From an uncultured beta proteobacterium (GTDB taxonomy: Bacteria; Pseudomonadota; Gammaproteobacteria; Burkholderiales; SG8-41), in contig CAIWNB010000055.1 of the NCBI GenBank assembly GCA_903913965.1, positions 1-33,065 of the forward strand: DNA of 33,065 nt, written 5' to 3'. The position numbers were made by a program, and so were the translations under genes. This document shows, piece after piece, positions 23,905-31,002 of this stretch (position 1 is the first letter of the stretch; every line of letters begins with the position of its first letter). Below the pieces are notes generated by a model. It saw nothing but the letters and a program-made list of their open reading frames with translations. It ran no database searches and was not told the origin of the DNA.

Positions 23905-24815
23905 CAGCTATCCTTTCTGATTTGCAATGCCGATTTCTGTGCATCGCCGAGCTTGGCGACAAAACCAGCGTGATTGCCAGTGGCAAACACCCATTCATCG
24001 AGATAGCGACGGAACCCTTCCTCGGTGCGGGACATTTCGCCGTAGAGCGCGTTATGCGCAAGGTCGCGATAATAGTAACCGTACGAATCAGTCGGATGCG
24101 CCGCCCACGGCTCGATCACCACGGCATCCACCATGAATCCGGGGGCGATGGTGGCTTCCGGGCGCTCGCGTATCAGCGCGGTATCGACCATCTCCTCGGC
24201 GATCACTACAAGCTTTTTACAGGCGGCCATGGCATAACGCATCTCACCGGTCGGACCAAACATCTGTGCATTGCCGAATTTGTCCACACGCTGCACGTGA
24301 AAAATACCCAGCGCTGGCTTGAGCGGTGGCACCACACAAACCTCACCGCCGCCAAATGGATCCTTAACCACGCCGAATTTTTCCGGCATAAAGGTTCGTT
24401 GCGTAAAGTGCCCCGCCCCCTGCACCGGTGTCGTCGGCATAAACGGCAGATCACACGCCCCGGCAAGCAAAGACATGGTGAATGCGCCGTAGCTGAGTTC
24501 CTCAATCTGCAACGGATGTGGCTTGCCCTGCTCGAGCGCCCGCCGGAAGCAATGCGCCGGCACTGGCCCCACCGAATTCCAGACATGGCAGGACAGAACA
24601 CGCTCGACGCACCCGGCCCCGATCAACTGATCAACGAGCACCCCTCCGGAGGTCTTCATAATGAAGAGGTTCTTGCGCTGCTGGCGGATCAACTCATGCG
24701 CCAGCGCAGTGGGATCGCTAAACGCAAACCCACCGATCAACAACTCCTGCCCATCAGGCACATAACGCAGGACGGCTTCCCGCATCGAAATCACTGGCTT
24801 CTCGGCGGTACTCAC
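23901..24815 (-). CDS. CoA-transferase subunit A (family I)
   Basis: A 304-residue alpha subunit of a family I CoA-transferase. It has DGQELLIGGFAFSDPTALAHEL near the N-terminus (about 21-42), FMPTTPVQGAGHF in the middle and LKPALGIFHVQRVDKFGNAQ, typical of the glutaconate CoA-transferase A / IpdA group. The start is GTG, overlapping the amidohydrolase TGA by 4 bp (GTGA), and the end overlaps subunit B. The tight packing shows one operon. Function should be as the partner of subunit B in moving CoA to a product of the amidohydrolase step or to the pathway substrate; this order is inferred. Confidence 0.88.
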   Translation of the reverse strand: MSTAEKPVISMREAVLRYVPDGQELLIGGFAFSDPTALAHELIRQQRKNLFIMKTSGGVLVDQLIGAGCVERVLSCHVWNSVGPVPAHCFRRALEQGKPHPLQIEELSYGAFTMSLLAGACDLPFMPTTPVQGAGHFTQRTFMPEKFGVVKDPFGGGEVCVVPPLKPALGIFHVQRVDKFGNAQMFGPTGEMRYAMAACKKLVVIAEEMVDTALIRERPEATIAPGFMVDAVVIEPWAAHPTDSYGYYYRDLAHNALYGEMSRTEEGFRRYLDEWVFATGNHAGFVAKLGDAQKSALQIRKDSW

Positions 24816-25786
24816 ACGTGGGTTACCTTGAATGGGGTACGGTTAACCAGCTCGGGACGGAAATGCTCCAGATTCATCGCCTTGATGGCATTCAGACGGA
24901 AAAACTTCGCCAGATTCTCTTCACGGAACATGCGTTTTTTGCCGCCCCACTCAACACCACTGTCGAAAAACTGGGAAAAATCAGCAATCCAGTCCTTGGG
25001 CGTCAGCGCCGGATAATCGGAGCCATATACAAACTTTTCCGGCACCACCGAATTCATGTAGTGAAAAACGCTGGGCTGGTGGGCGAAGATATACGTCGGC
25101 ATCCAACCCGAGAGGTCAAGGTAGACATTCTCGTGGCGCGTGATGACCGCCAGCGCCTCATCCGTCCAGGGCCAGCCATAGTGACTCATGATGATGCGCA
25201 GATCGGGGAAATCGGTCGCCACTTCGTCCAGAAATTCCGGACGGCAGGTGCGGATGGTGCAACGAGTCATGCGCGTGGTGCCGGTGTGAAACAATACCGG
25301 CAGACCGTACTCAACGCATCGCTCGTAGAGCGGATAGGCGCGCTCGTGATCGTTCGGAAAAAAGCTCTGATAAGCGGGATGAAACTTCAGACCAATGATG
25401 CCGTAATCTTTGACGCAACGATCGAGCTCGCGCAACGCCCCTTTTTTATCCATCCCCGGATCAATACCGCCATAGCCGAGATAAAAACCATCGTGCTTCT
25501 TTGCATATTGGCCGATATATTCATTCGGCAAGCAGGACGCAAAGGTGGTGCACGCATTCATATTGACGATGACCGCCAGATCGACAATTCCCTCTTCCTT
25601 GAGTTCATGCGCAGTCTGATCAATTGGCTTGGTCTGCCGCTGCACATACCAGGACTCATGATGGGGCGACTTGGGGCTTTTCGCGAAATAATCATGCGCC
25701 TCGGTGTACGAAAGGCCCTGCCCTTTGATGGTCTCCTCGGTAAAAGGGTGCGTATGAATATCAATGACCCCTTGTAACTTCAGCAT
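24812..25786 (-). CDS. Amidohydrolase-family (ACMSD-like) metal-dependent hydrolase or decarboxylase
   Basis: A 324-residue TIM-barrel protein of the amidohydrolase-2 family, which includes ACMSD and resorcylate decarboxylases as well as hydrolases. Metal-site motifs are visible: DIHTHP near residue 9, GLKFHPAYQSFF in the middle, VLFHTGTT, SHYGWPWTDEAL and the final Asp in YGSDYP. The ATG at 25786 has GGAGG 8 nt upstream. It is the first gene of the operon amidohydrolase, CoA-transferase A, B, CaiB-type and Bug, and overlaps the next gene by 4 bp. Whether it decarboxylates or hydrolyses cannot be decided from sequence. The 347-bp gap upstream (25787-26133) holds an inverted repeat but no further gene. 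Confidence 0.85.
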   Translation of the reverse strand: MLKLQGVIDIHTHPFTEETIKGQGLSYTEAHDYFAKSPKSPHHESWYVQRQTKPIDQTAHELKEEGIVDLAVIVNMNACTTFASCLPNEYIGQYAKKHDGFYLGYGGIDPGMDKKGALRELDRCVKDYGIIGLKFHPAYQSFFPNDHERAYPLYERCVEYGLPVLFHTGTTRMTRCTIRTCRPEFLDEVATDFPDLRIIMSHYGWPWTDEALAVITRHENVYLDLSGWMPTYIFAHQPSVFHYMNSVVPEKFVYGSDYPALTPKDWIADFSQFFDSGVEWGGKKRMFREENLAKFFRLNAIKAMNLEHFRPELVNRTPFKVTHV

Positions 25787-25856
25787 ATCGAAAGCCTCCG
25801 ATCTATGAACTAAAAAAAACGACTGGATGTGATCAATCGTCTGATGAAATTAAAGC

Positions 25857-25883
25857 CGCCACAAAACGCAACATTTTGTGGCG
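25857..25883. promoter_or_regulatory. Perfect 10-bp inverted repeat upstream of the amidohydrolase operon
   Basis: CGCCACAAAA and TTTTGTGGCG flank a 7-nt spacer, 70 bp upstream of the operon's first ATG. It could be an operator for an unseen regulator. It could also be a terminator for the SDR transcript coming from the right, since GCTTTAATTT follows on the minus strand. Confidence 0.45.
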
Positions 25884-26133
25884 TCAGGATAAGTATTTCG
25901 TATTTCGGAATATCCGGGAGAACGACGCAACGATTGTTGTTTTAATCGCGCCCGCCATCCTCGCGCCGGGACGTTTCAAAAAACACGCGCGAATGCTGCA
26001 CGCCTTCGGAAAGAATTTAGCATTTTGGACACTCGTGTCAAGCGCCCGAACATAGCACAACAAACGCTGCGGCAGAAAATACTCTGCAATATGCTGACTC
26101 TGCCTGATCCGTATTCGCCATGATTGACCTGCA

Positions 26134-26907
26134 TCAACCGCGTGACGATGCGCCGCCGTCTATTGTCACCACAGTGCCGCTCGTATACGAGGACAGGTCG
26201 GAACAAAGAAAGGTCACCATGTTCGCCACTTCCGCAATACTCGCAAGACGACCGCCGGGCAGGCGCGCCGTCAACTCACGCCAGCGTTCCGCATCCCCCA
26301 GCTCGGTACTGGCACGCCCTTTCAGAAAACCATAAACACGATCTGTTTCAGTCGGGCCGGGGTTCACCGCAAGCACACGCACACCATGATCAAGACTCTC
26401 CCCGCCAAGGGCGCGTGACAGCGCAATGATCGCCGCGTTACCCATGCTGCCGGCCACATAACCGGCCAGCGGTCGTTCGCCGGCGGTGCCGGCGATATTG
26501 ACGATGACGCCGCGACGACGGCTGCACATACGCGGGTAAATCATGCGCATCAGATGGATATAACCAAACACCTTCAGATCCCAGGCCTGCCGCCAGGTCA
26601 ATTCATCCACCGACGCCAGCGTACCGGCGGGTATGGCTCCGGCGTTATTGATCAGAATATCGATGTCACCGCAGGTCTCGGCCAGCCCATTCAAGCTATC
26701 AAAGCGTGACAAATCCAAGGCATGGGGCGTCACTTCGACTTGATATTCGTCCTTGATCTGCGTCACTGCCCGCTGCAGATCCTCTGCGCTGCGCGACGCC
26801 AGATGCAAATGACAGCCCGCCGCTGCCAGCCCCTTGGCGATGCCAAAACCAATGCCACGCGAGCCGCCGGTGATTAATGCAATACGACCTTTTAGATTCA
26901 ACTCCAT
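26134..26907 (-). CDS. SDR-family protein with degenerate catalytic site
   Basis: A 257-residue classical-length short-chain dehydrogenase/reductase. The cofactor loop TGGSRGIGFGIA (13-24), NNAG (87-90) and the C-terminal YTSGTVVTIDGG are intact. The active-site block is not: the expected Y-x3-K is Y150-V-A-G-S154, and the catalytic Ser region reads VNIAGTAG. It may bind NAD(P) but use different chemistry or act on an unusual substrate. The ATG at 26907 has AGGA 7 nt upstream and aligns with the family start, so an upstream in-frame start at 26982 is rejected. It is downstream of a Bug gene on the same strand (81 bp gap) and may share its transcript. Confidence 0.85.
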   Translation of the reverse strand: MELNLKGRIALITGGSRGIGFGIAKGLAAAGCHLHLASRSAEDLQRAVTQIKDEYQVEVTPHALDLSRFDSLNGLAETCGDIDILINNAGAIPAGTLASVDELTWRQAWDLKVFGYIHLMRMIYPRMCSRRRGVIVNIAGTAGERPLAGYVAGSMGNAAIIALSRALGGESLDHGVRVLAVNPGPTETDRVYGFLKGRASTELGDAERWRELTARLPGGRLASIAEVANMVTFLCSDLSSYTSGTVVTIDGGASSRG

Positions 26908-26988
26908 GAATTTATCCTGACTATTAATAGGGTATGACGATACACGGCATCTTTCCGATGCAAAAATCCGGCGCCCCGGCAAAAAAAT

Positions 26989-27975
26989 CTATTCGGGCGT
27001 AATCCCCGCCTGCTTGACCACTTTGGCCCAAACTTCGCGTTCACGCAGGATCTGCGCACTGAACTCCTCGGGCGTGTTGCCGACCACATCGGCGCCGAGA
27101 TCGGTGATGCGTTGCTGCAAGTCCGGCTGCTTCAAAGCCTTGACCAGTTCGACATGGAGCCGCGTAATGATTTCACGCGGCGTTCCAGCTGGCGCCATCA
27201 GACCGTACCAGGAACCCGCCTGAAAGTCTTTCAATCCGGCCTCACTCAGCGTGGGCACATCAGGAATCTGCGGCAGTCGTCGCAGGGAAGCGACCCCCAG
27301 CGGACGAATCCGCCCGGACTTAATGTGCGGCACCGAGGCCAGTCCACCGTCGAATTTCATGGTGATATTCCCCGCTAGTAAATCCGCCATACCGGGCGCG
27401 CTGCCTTTGTAGGGAACGTGCAGCAACCTGGTACGCGTCATCACCTGAAACAATTCCCCGGCAAGATGCGAGGAACTGCCGGTACCGAACGAGGCATAGG
27501 TCAGTTCGCCAGGGCGCGCCTTTGCAAGAACGGTAAGCTCCCTCACGCTGCGTACCGGTATCGATGGATGTACTGTCAATATGAAGGGCGCATCAGCGAC
27601 AATCGCGATCGTTTCAAAGTCCCGATCTGCATAAGGCAGCTTGGCGTAAACCAGCGGATTGGTTACAAAAGTACCGGTGGCTGCCACCAGCAAGGTATAG
27701 CCGTCAGGCGGAGATTTCGCAACGATCTCGGTGGCGATAATGTTTGCGGCGCCGGGACGGTTATCAGTCATAAAATTCTGGCCGAATGTTTTGCTGAATT
27801 GCGCACCTACCAGCCGCCCGATGATATCGGCGCCGCCGCCAGGCGACGATGGATTCACCATGCGCACGGGACGCGCAGGGTAATTCTTCACCTCCGCGGT
27901 CTGCGCACCCGCGGGCAGGCAGACCATCCATGACAACAAGCACAGGACTGCTCTTATCTTGCCACTGGCAAACAT
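26989..27975 (-). CDS. Bug-family periplasmic solute receptor (TctC-like)
   Basis: A 328-residue Bug receptor with signal peptide MFASGKIRAVLCLLSWMVCLPAGA. The opening is YPARPVRMVNPSSPGGGADI, in which the common VVPxPPGG is changed to VNPSSPGG. The loop TDNRPGAANI and LHVPYKGSAPG follow, with IPDVPTLSEAG near the C-terminus. The ATG at 27975 has AAGGGA 8 nt upstream. It lies 62 bp downstream of another Bug gene and 81 bp upstream of the SDR gene on the same strand, suggesting a Bug-Bug-SDR transcript. Ligand unknown. Confidence 0.9.
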   Translation of the reverse strand: MFASGKIRAVLCLLSWMVCLPAGAQTAEVKNYPARPVRMVNPSSPGGGADIIGRLVGAQFSKTFGQNFMTDNRPGAANIIATEIVAKSPPDGYTLLVAATGTFVTNPLVYAKLPYADRDFETIAIVADAPFILTVHPSIPVRSVRELTVLAKARPGELTYASFGTGSSSHLAGELFQVMTRTRLLHVPYKGSAPGMADLLAGNITMKFDGGLASVPHIKSGRIRPLGVASLRRLPQIPDVPTLSEAGLKDFQAGSWYGLMAPAGTPREIITRLHVELVKALKQPDLQQRITDLGADVVGNTPEEFSAQILREREVWAKVVKQAGITPE

Positions 27976-28024
27976 AGCGTTATTCCCTTCGCAAATGCGG
28001 CGCTCTGGCGCCGGCCCACTTAAT

Positions 28025-28050
28025 GGTTCACTCGGGTTCACTCAGGTTCA
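28025..28050. repeat. 10-bp tandem repeat at the stop of a Bug gene
   Basis: GGTTCACTCG, GGTTCACTCA and GGTTCA lie in tandem across the 3' end of the gene ending at 28038. They supply in-frame sequence before the stop and extend just past it; this probably reflects local slippage. Confidence 0.5.
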
Positions 28051-29132
28051 ATACCGGCGGCCTTGACCTGGCGCGCCCACTTGCTGACTTCACTATCAAT
28101 GAATAACGCAAATTCATCGGGCCCAAGCAGCGCCAGATCCAAGCCCATGGCAGCAAAACGCGTTTTGACGTCGGGCTTGGCAGCCTCCCGGTGAGCAGCC
28201 TCTGCAAGTCTGCGAATATTTTCACGCGGCGTCCCTGCAGGAACGGCAAGCCCGATCCACGTTGTCACATCAAAACCAGGCATCTCCTCTGCCAGTGCCG
28301 GCAATTCAGGAGCGAGTCCACTTCGCATGGGAGAAGTCACCCCCAACCCTTTCAATTTGCCTGCCTTGACCTGCGCAAAGCCGGCGGCAAAGTCGGCAAA
28401 GGTCAGCGAAATCTGACCGGCCATCACATCCGTCATCGCGGGGGCGGCGCCCTTGTATGGCACCACCAGAAGATCAACACCACCGAGCGACTTCAGCAAA
28501 GCCGCAGAAACCTGCGATCCTGCAGACCAGTAACCGACACTCAGAGGCTCCGCCCTGGTCTTCGCATAACGAACGAATTCACGCAAGGATTGCGCGTTGA
28601 AATCGGGCTTAACCACCAGCAATAACGCCAGCATGCACAAGCGCGAGACCGCCGCGAAATCTTTTTGCGGGTCATACGGAAGTTTCTTGAACAGACTCAG
28701 ATTTGCTGCGGCGGTCGTGTTCGTGGTCACGAGCACCGTATACCCATCAGCAGCGCCCTTGGCGACCAACTCCGAACCCACAATGCCAGACGCACCGGGG
28801 CGGTTATCGATCACAAACGTCTGCCCGGTCGATTCATAGAGCCGTTGCCCCAGCAGGCGCGCCACCTGATCGGGTGCACCACCCGGCGGATAAGGCACTA
28901 CGAAACGAACCGCGCGATTCGGATAGGGTTTGGCAGAGTCAACACTCTGTCCCCGAGCTAAATCGGGTATCGCATATGACGATGCAATCAAGGCAAGCGC
29001 GAACATGGCCTGCAGCAGGGGGAAACCCGATGCACGATGGCGTGAGGGCGGTGGGCAAAACCACCGCTCATGCAAGGAATCAAAAAGTGCCTGCAACACC
29101 GATCCGGATCGAAAACGCGGAGATAGGCTCAC
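28038..29132 (-). CDS. Bug-family periplasmic solute receptor with uncertain N-terminus
   Basis: Bug receptor with YPNRAVRFVVPYPPGGAPDQ, VIDNRPGASGI, LVVPYKGAAPA and LAPELPALAEEM. The start is unclear. A GTG at 29132 has the best ribosome site (AGGAGG 4 nt upstream) and gives 364 residues, but then some 48 residues precede the hydrophobic core of the signal (LLQAMFALALIASSYAIPD). A TTG at about 29075 would give a positively charged signal n-region, and an ATG at 29006 gives 322 residues but lacks basic residues before the core. Typical Bug length is about 325. The gene is divergent from the cupin gene and 62 bp upstream of another Bug gene. Ligand unknown. Confidence 0.82.
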   Translation of the reverse strand: MSLSPRFRSGSVLQALFDSLHERWFCPPPSRHRASGFPLLQAMFALALIASSYAIPDLARGQSVDSAKPYPNRAVRFVVPYPPGGAPDQVARLLGQRLYESTGQTFVIDNRPGASGIVGSELVAKGAADGYTVLVTTNTTAAANLSLFKKLPYDPQKDFAAVSRLCMLALLLVVKPDFNAQSLREFVRYAKTRAEPLSVGYWSAGSQVSAALLKSLGGVDLLVVPYKGAAPAMTDVMAGQISLTFADFAAGFAQVKAGKLKGLGVTSPMRSGLAPELPALAEEMPGFDVTTWIGLAVPAGTPRENIRRLAEAAHREAAKPDVKTRFAAMGLDLALLGPDEFALFIDSEVSKWARQVKAAGIEPE

Positions 29133-29310
29133 TGCTCCTCCTGCAAAAACCGGTCGCCAGTAGCCGACCAATATCGGGATATCAGGCTTAATTTTTCGAA
29201 TTGTTCTTCTTAGTGTAGTATCTTTGAATAAAAAAAACATCCCCGCTTTGCAATGCTCAGCAAGCTTGCAGAACGCCCATGCACTTCAACGAAAACGCAA
29301 AGGAGAACCC

Positions 29311-29685
29311 GTGCTTTCTAACATACCCTTTCTCGCCATCAACACCGACGAGCTCGAGTGGGACGATAACGTTACCCTCTTCCAGCTACCTACCGGGGCA
29401 CACAAAATACATCCGAACCTGAAAATTAAAGTGCTAATGCGCGATGACAAACAGGGACAGGTCGCGGCACTGGTGAAGTTTCCGCCCGGTTACGTCGAGC
29501 CTATACACGAGCACGTCACCTCGCACTGCGTGGTCGTCGTTGAAGGTGAACAACACGTCGCCGGCAAGGTCCTCAAAAAAGGTGACTTCCACTATGCACC
29601 GCCGAACACCAAGCACGGCCCGTTTGAGTACCCGGTGGGCGGCATTGTATTCGCCGTATACCGTTTCCCGCCGTCAACCGATTAA
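29311..29685 (+). CDS. Small cupin-domain protein
   Basis: A 124-residue single-domain cupin, related to ChrR-type or cupin-2 proteins. The metal-binding motif region is PIHEHVTSHCVVVVEGE, followed by KKGDFHYAPPNTKHGPFEY. Histidines in both blocks could bind a metal. The GTG at 29311 has AAGGAG 5 nt upstream and is preferred to an in-frame ATG-like start much further upstream, which lacks cupin sequence. It stands alone on the plus strand between leftward Bug genes. A role as a small dioxygenase, isomerase or sensor in the local catabolic pathway is possible but not readable. Confidence 0.82.
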   Translation: MLSNIPFLAINTDELEWDDNVTLFQLPTGAHKIHPNLKIKVLMRDDKQGQVAALVKFPPGYVEPIHEHVTSHCVVVVEGEQHVAGKVLKKGDFHYAPPNTKHGPFEYPVGGIVFAVYRFPPSTD

Positions 29686-29709
29686 CAATCGTCTAAGGGG
29701 CGACCTTCA

Positions 29710-29726
29710 GGCCTAACAACTAGGCC
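29710..29726. terminator. Short hairpin after the cupin gene
   Basis: GGCCTA, a 5-nt loop and TAGGCC lie 25 bp after the cupin stop codon. Flanking GGGGC (29697-29701) and GCCCC (29724-29728) allow an alternative pairing. No T run follows, so the terminator call is weak. Confidence 0.3.
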
Positions 29727-29732
29727 CCCAAC

Positions 29733-29777
29733 ATACGGCGGAATTCGTTTTGCTGAAACTCTGCGTATCCGCCGTAT
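29733..29777. terminator. 10-bp inverted repeat between convergent cupin and Bug genes
   Basis: ATACGGCGGA (29733-29742) and TCCGCCGTAT (29768-29777) form a perfect stem around a 25-nt spacer in the 103-bp gap between convergent genes. Position favours a two-way transcription stop, though a U tract is lacking. Confidence 0.4.
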
Positions 29778-29788
29778 TACCACTCAAT

Positions 29789-30757
29789 CTACTCGACCTT
29801 GACACCTGATGCCTTGACGACCTTACCCCAGCGCTCATAGTCGGCTCGCATGAATTCGGCAAATTGCGCGCTGGTGGTCGGCGCCGGATATTGACCCAGT
29901 GACCGTATACGCGTCAGCACGTCGGGCGAATTGAGCGCTCGCACGATCGCGCCATTTAATTTCGCGACGATATCCTGCGGCGTCGCGGCGGGCACCACAA
30001 CGCCATACCATTCGGTCACATTCGCCAACGCCGGATAACCGCTCTCCAGTGCAGTTGGTACCTCTGGCATCGCTTCAATACGCTTGTCACCGAGCATGGC
30101 CAGCGCGCGCAACTTGCCCGACTTGACGTGGGGAACTGTCGGAAAGGGTACCGTAAACATGACGCTGACTTCTCCCGACAACAGGGCGATAACGGCCTGC
30201 GCACCGCCCTTGTACGGCACATGCATCATGTCTGTCGCCGTCGTTAGTTTGAATAATTCACCGGCAATCCAGGGCCCAGACGAGGAAGATGCAAAACCCA
30301 GCAAGCCGGGTTTTTGTTTCGCTAAAAGAGCGAGATCGCGGGTCGTCTTCACCGGCAGCGACGGATGAACCACCAGAATGAACGGCATCACCACACCGTT
30401 TGATACGGCAGCAAAATCTTTCAGGGTATCGAAGCCGGGCGCACTGTACAAGTGCGGATTGATGGCCAGAGACCCGGAGTGCGCAAGTGTAATCGTATAG
30501 CCGTCGGGGGCCGCCTTCGCCCCCATCGCCGTACCGATATTGCCCTGCGCTCCAACGCGATTATCGATCACCACCTGTTGCCCCCACATCTCAGTGAGTT
30601 TCCCGCCGAGGATACGCGCCAGTCCATCGGTTCCACCGCCTGCGGGAAATGGCACGAAAAAGCGTAACGGGCGGCTGGGATAATCTTCAGCAGCGCCACA
30701 TTGTGCGGGTAGCATAAAAGCGGTAAGTGCGAAAAAAATGATCAACGATCTTTGCAT
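29789..30757 (-). CDS. Bug-family periplasmic solute receptor (TctC-like)
   Basis: A 322-residue Bug receptor. Signal peptide MQRSLIIFFALTAFMLPAQ is followed by GAAEDYPSRPLRFFVPFPAGGG, the IDNRVGAQGNIG loop, MMHVPYKGGAQA and MPEVPTALESG. AGGAG lies 5-6 nt before the ATG at 30757. It is convergent with the cupin gene and divergent from the GMC oxidoreductase gene. The 245-bp divergent gap holds paired TCATGA palindromes that may be operator sites. Ligand unknown; the neighbouring alcohol and acyl-CoA oxidation genes hint at a compound that is oxidised and CoA-activated. Confidence 0.92.
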   Translation of the reverse strand: MQRSLIIFFALTAFMLPAQCGAAEDYPSRPLRFFVPFPAGGGTDGLARILGGKLTEMWGQQVVIDNRVGAQGNIGTAMGAKAAPDGYTITLAHSGSLAINPHLYSAPGFDTLKDFAAVSNGVVMPFILVVHPSLPVKTTRDLALLAKQKPGLLGFASSSSGPWIAGELFKLTTATDMMHVPYKGGAQAVIALLSGEVSVMFTVPFPTVPHVKSGKLRALAMLGDKRIEAMPEVPTALESGYPALANVTEWYGVVVPAATPQDIVAKLNGAIVRALNSPDVLTRIRSLGQYPAPTTSAQFAEFMRADYERWGKVVKASGVKVE

Positions 30758-30775
30758 AATCTCTCCTGATAAGGC

Positions 30776-30837
30776 GCGGCATAAACCCTGATGCCAGCGT
30801 AATGCCGCAATGTCATGATCTGGCTAACAGTCATGAC
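30776..30837. promoter_or_regulatory. Paired palindromes in the Bug-GMC divergent gap
   Basis: GCGGCAT/ATGCCGC (30776-30782, 30802-30808) and GTCATGA/TCATGAC (30812-30818, 30831-30837) are two 7-bp inverted repeats in tandem. The second consists of two TCATGA palindromes 18 bp apart. They lie 19-80 bp upstream of the Bug ATG and could be operator sites for an unseen regulator. Confidence 0.4.
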
Positions 30838-31002
30838 TTTATAAATAGTTACAACGAACAACCATACTCGGGCATCAGGCCTAAGGTCAAGTCGCGCATT
30901 TCACGCTGCAAGAAAACCAGACCGCCGGTAAGCCCCACGCTCGCTTGAAAAAGCGAAATGCGTTAGCCTTGCTGATCTTGAATCATTTGTGATCGACATC
31001 AA

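Noticed and set aside
23922-25777. Long plus-strand open frames opposite the CoA-transferase A and amidohydrolase genes
   Set aside because: They are antisense to well-recognised genes, have no family similarity and reflect GC-rich codon use.
26124-26137. TTGAC-CTGC-ATCAA, an FNR-like box
   Set aside because: It overlaps the stop codon of the SDR gene with no rightward gene to serve, so it is probably chance or constrained by coding.
30989-31002. GTGAT-CGAC-ATCAA, FNR-like, abutting the GMC start codon
   Set aside because: It directly touches the ATG, too late for activation, and its first base deviates. A repressor role cannot be excluded but is unsupported.
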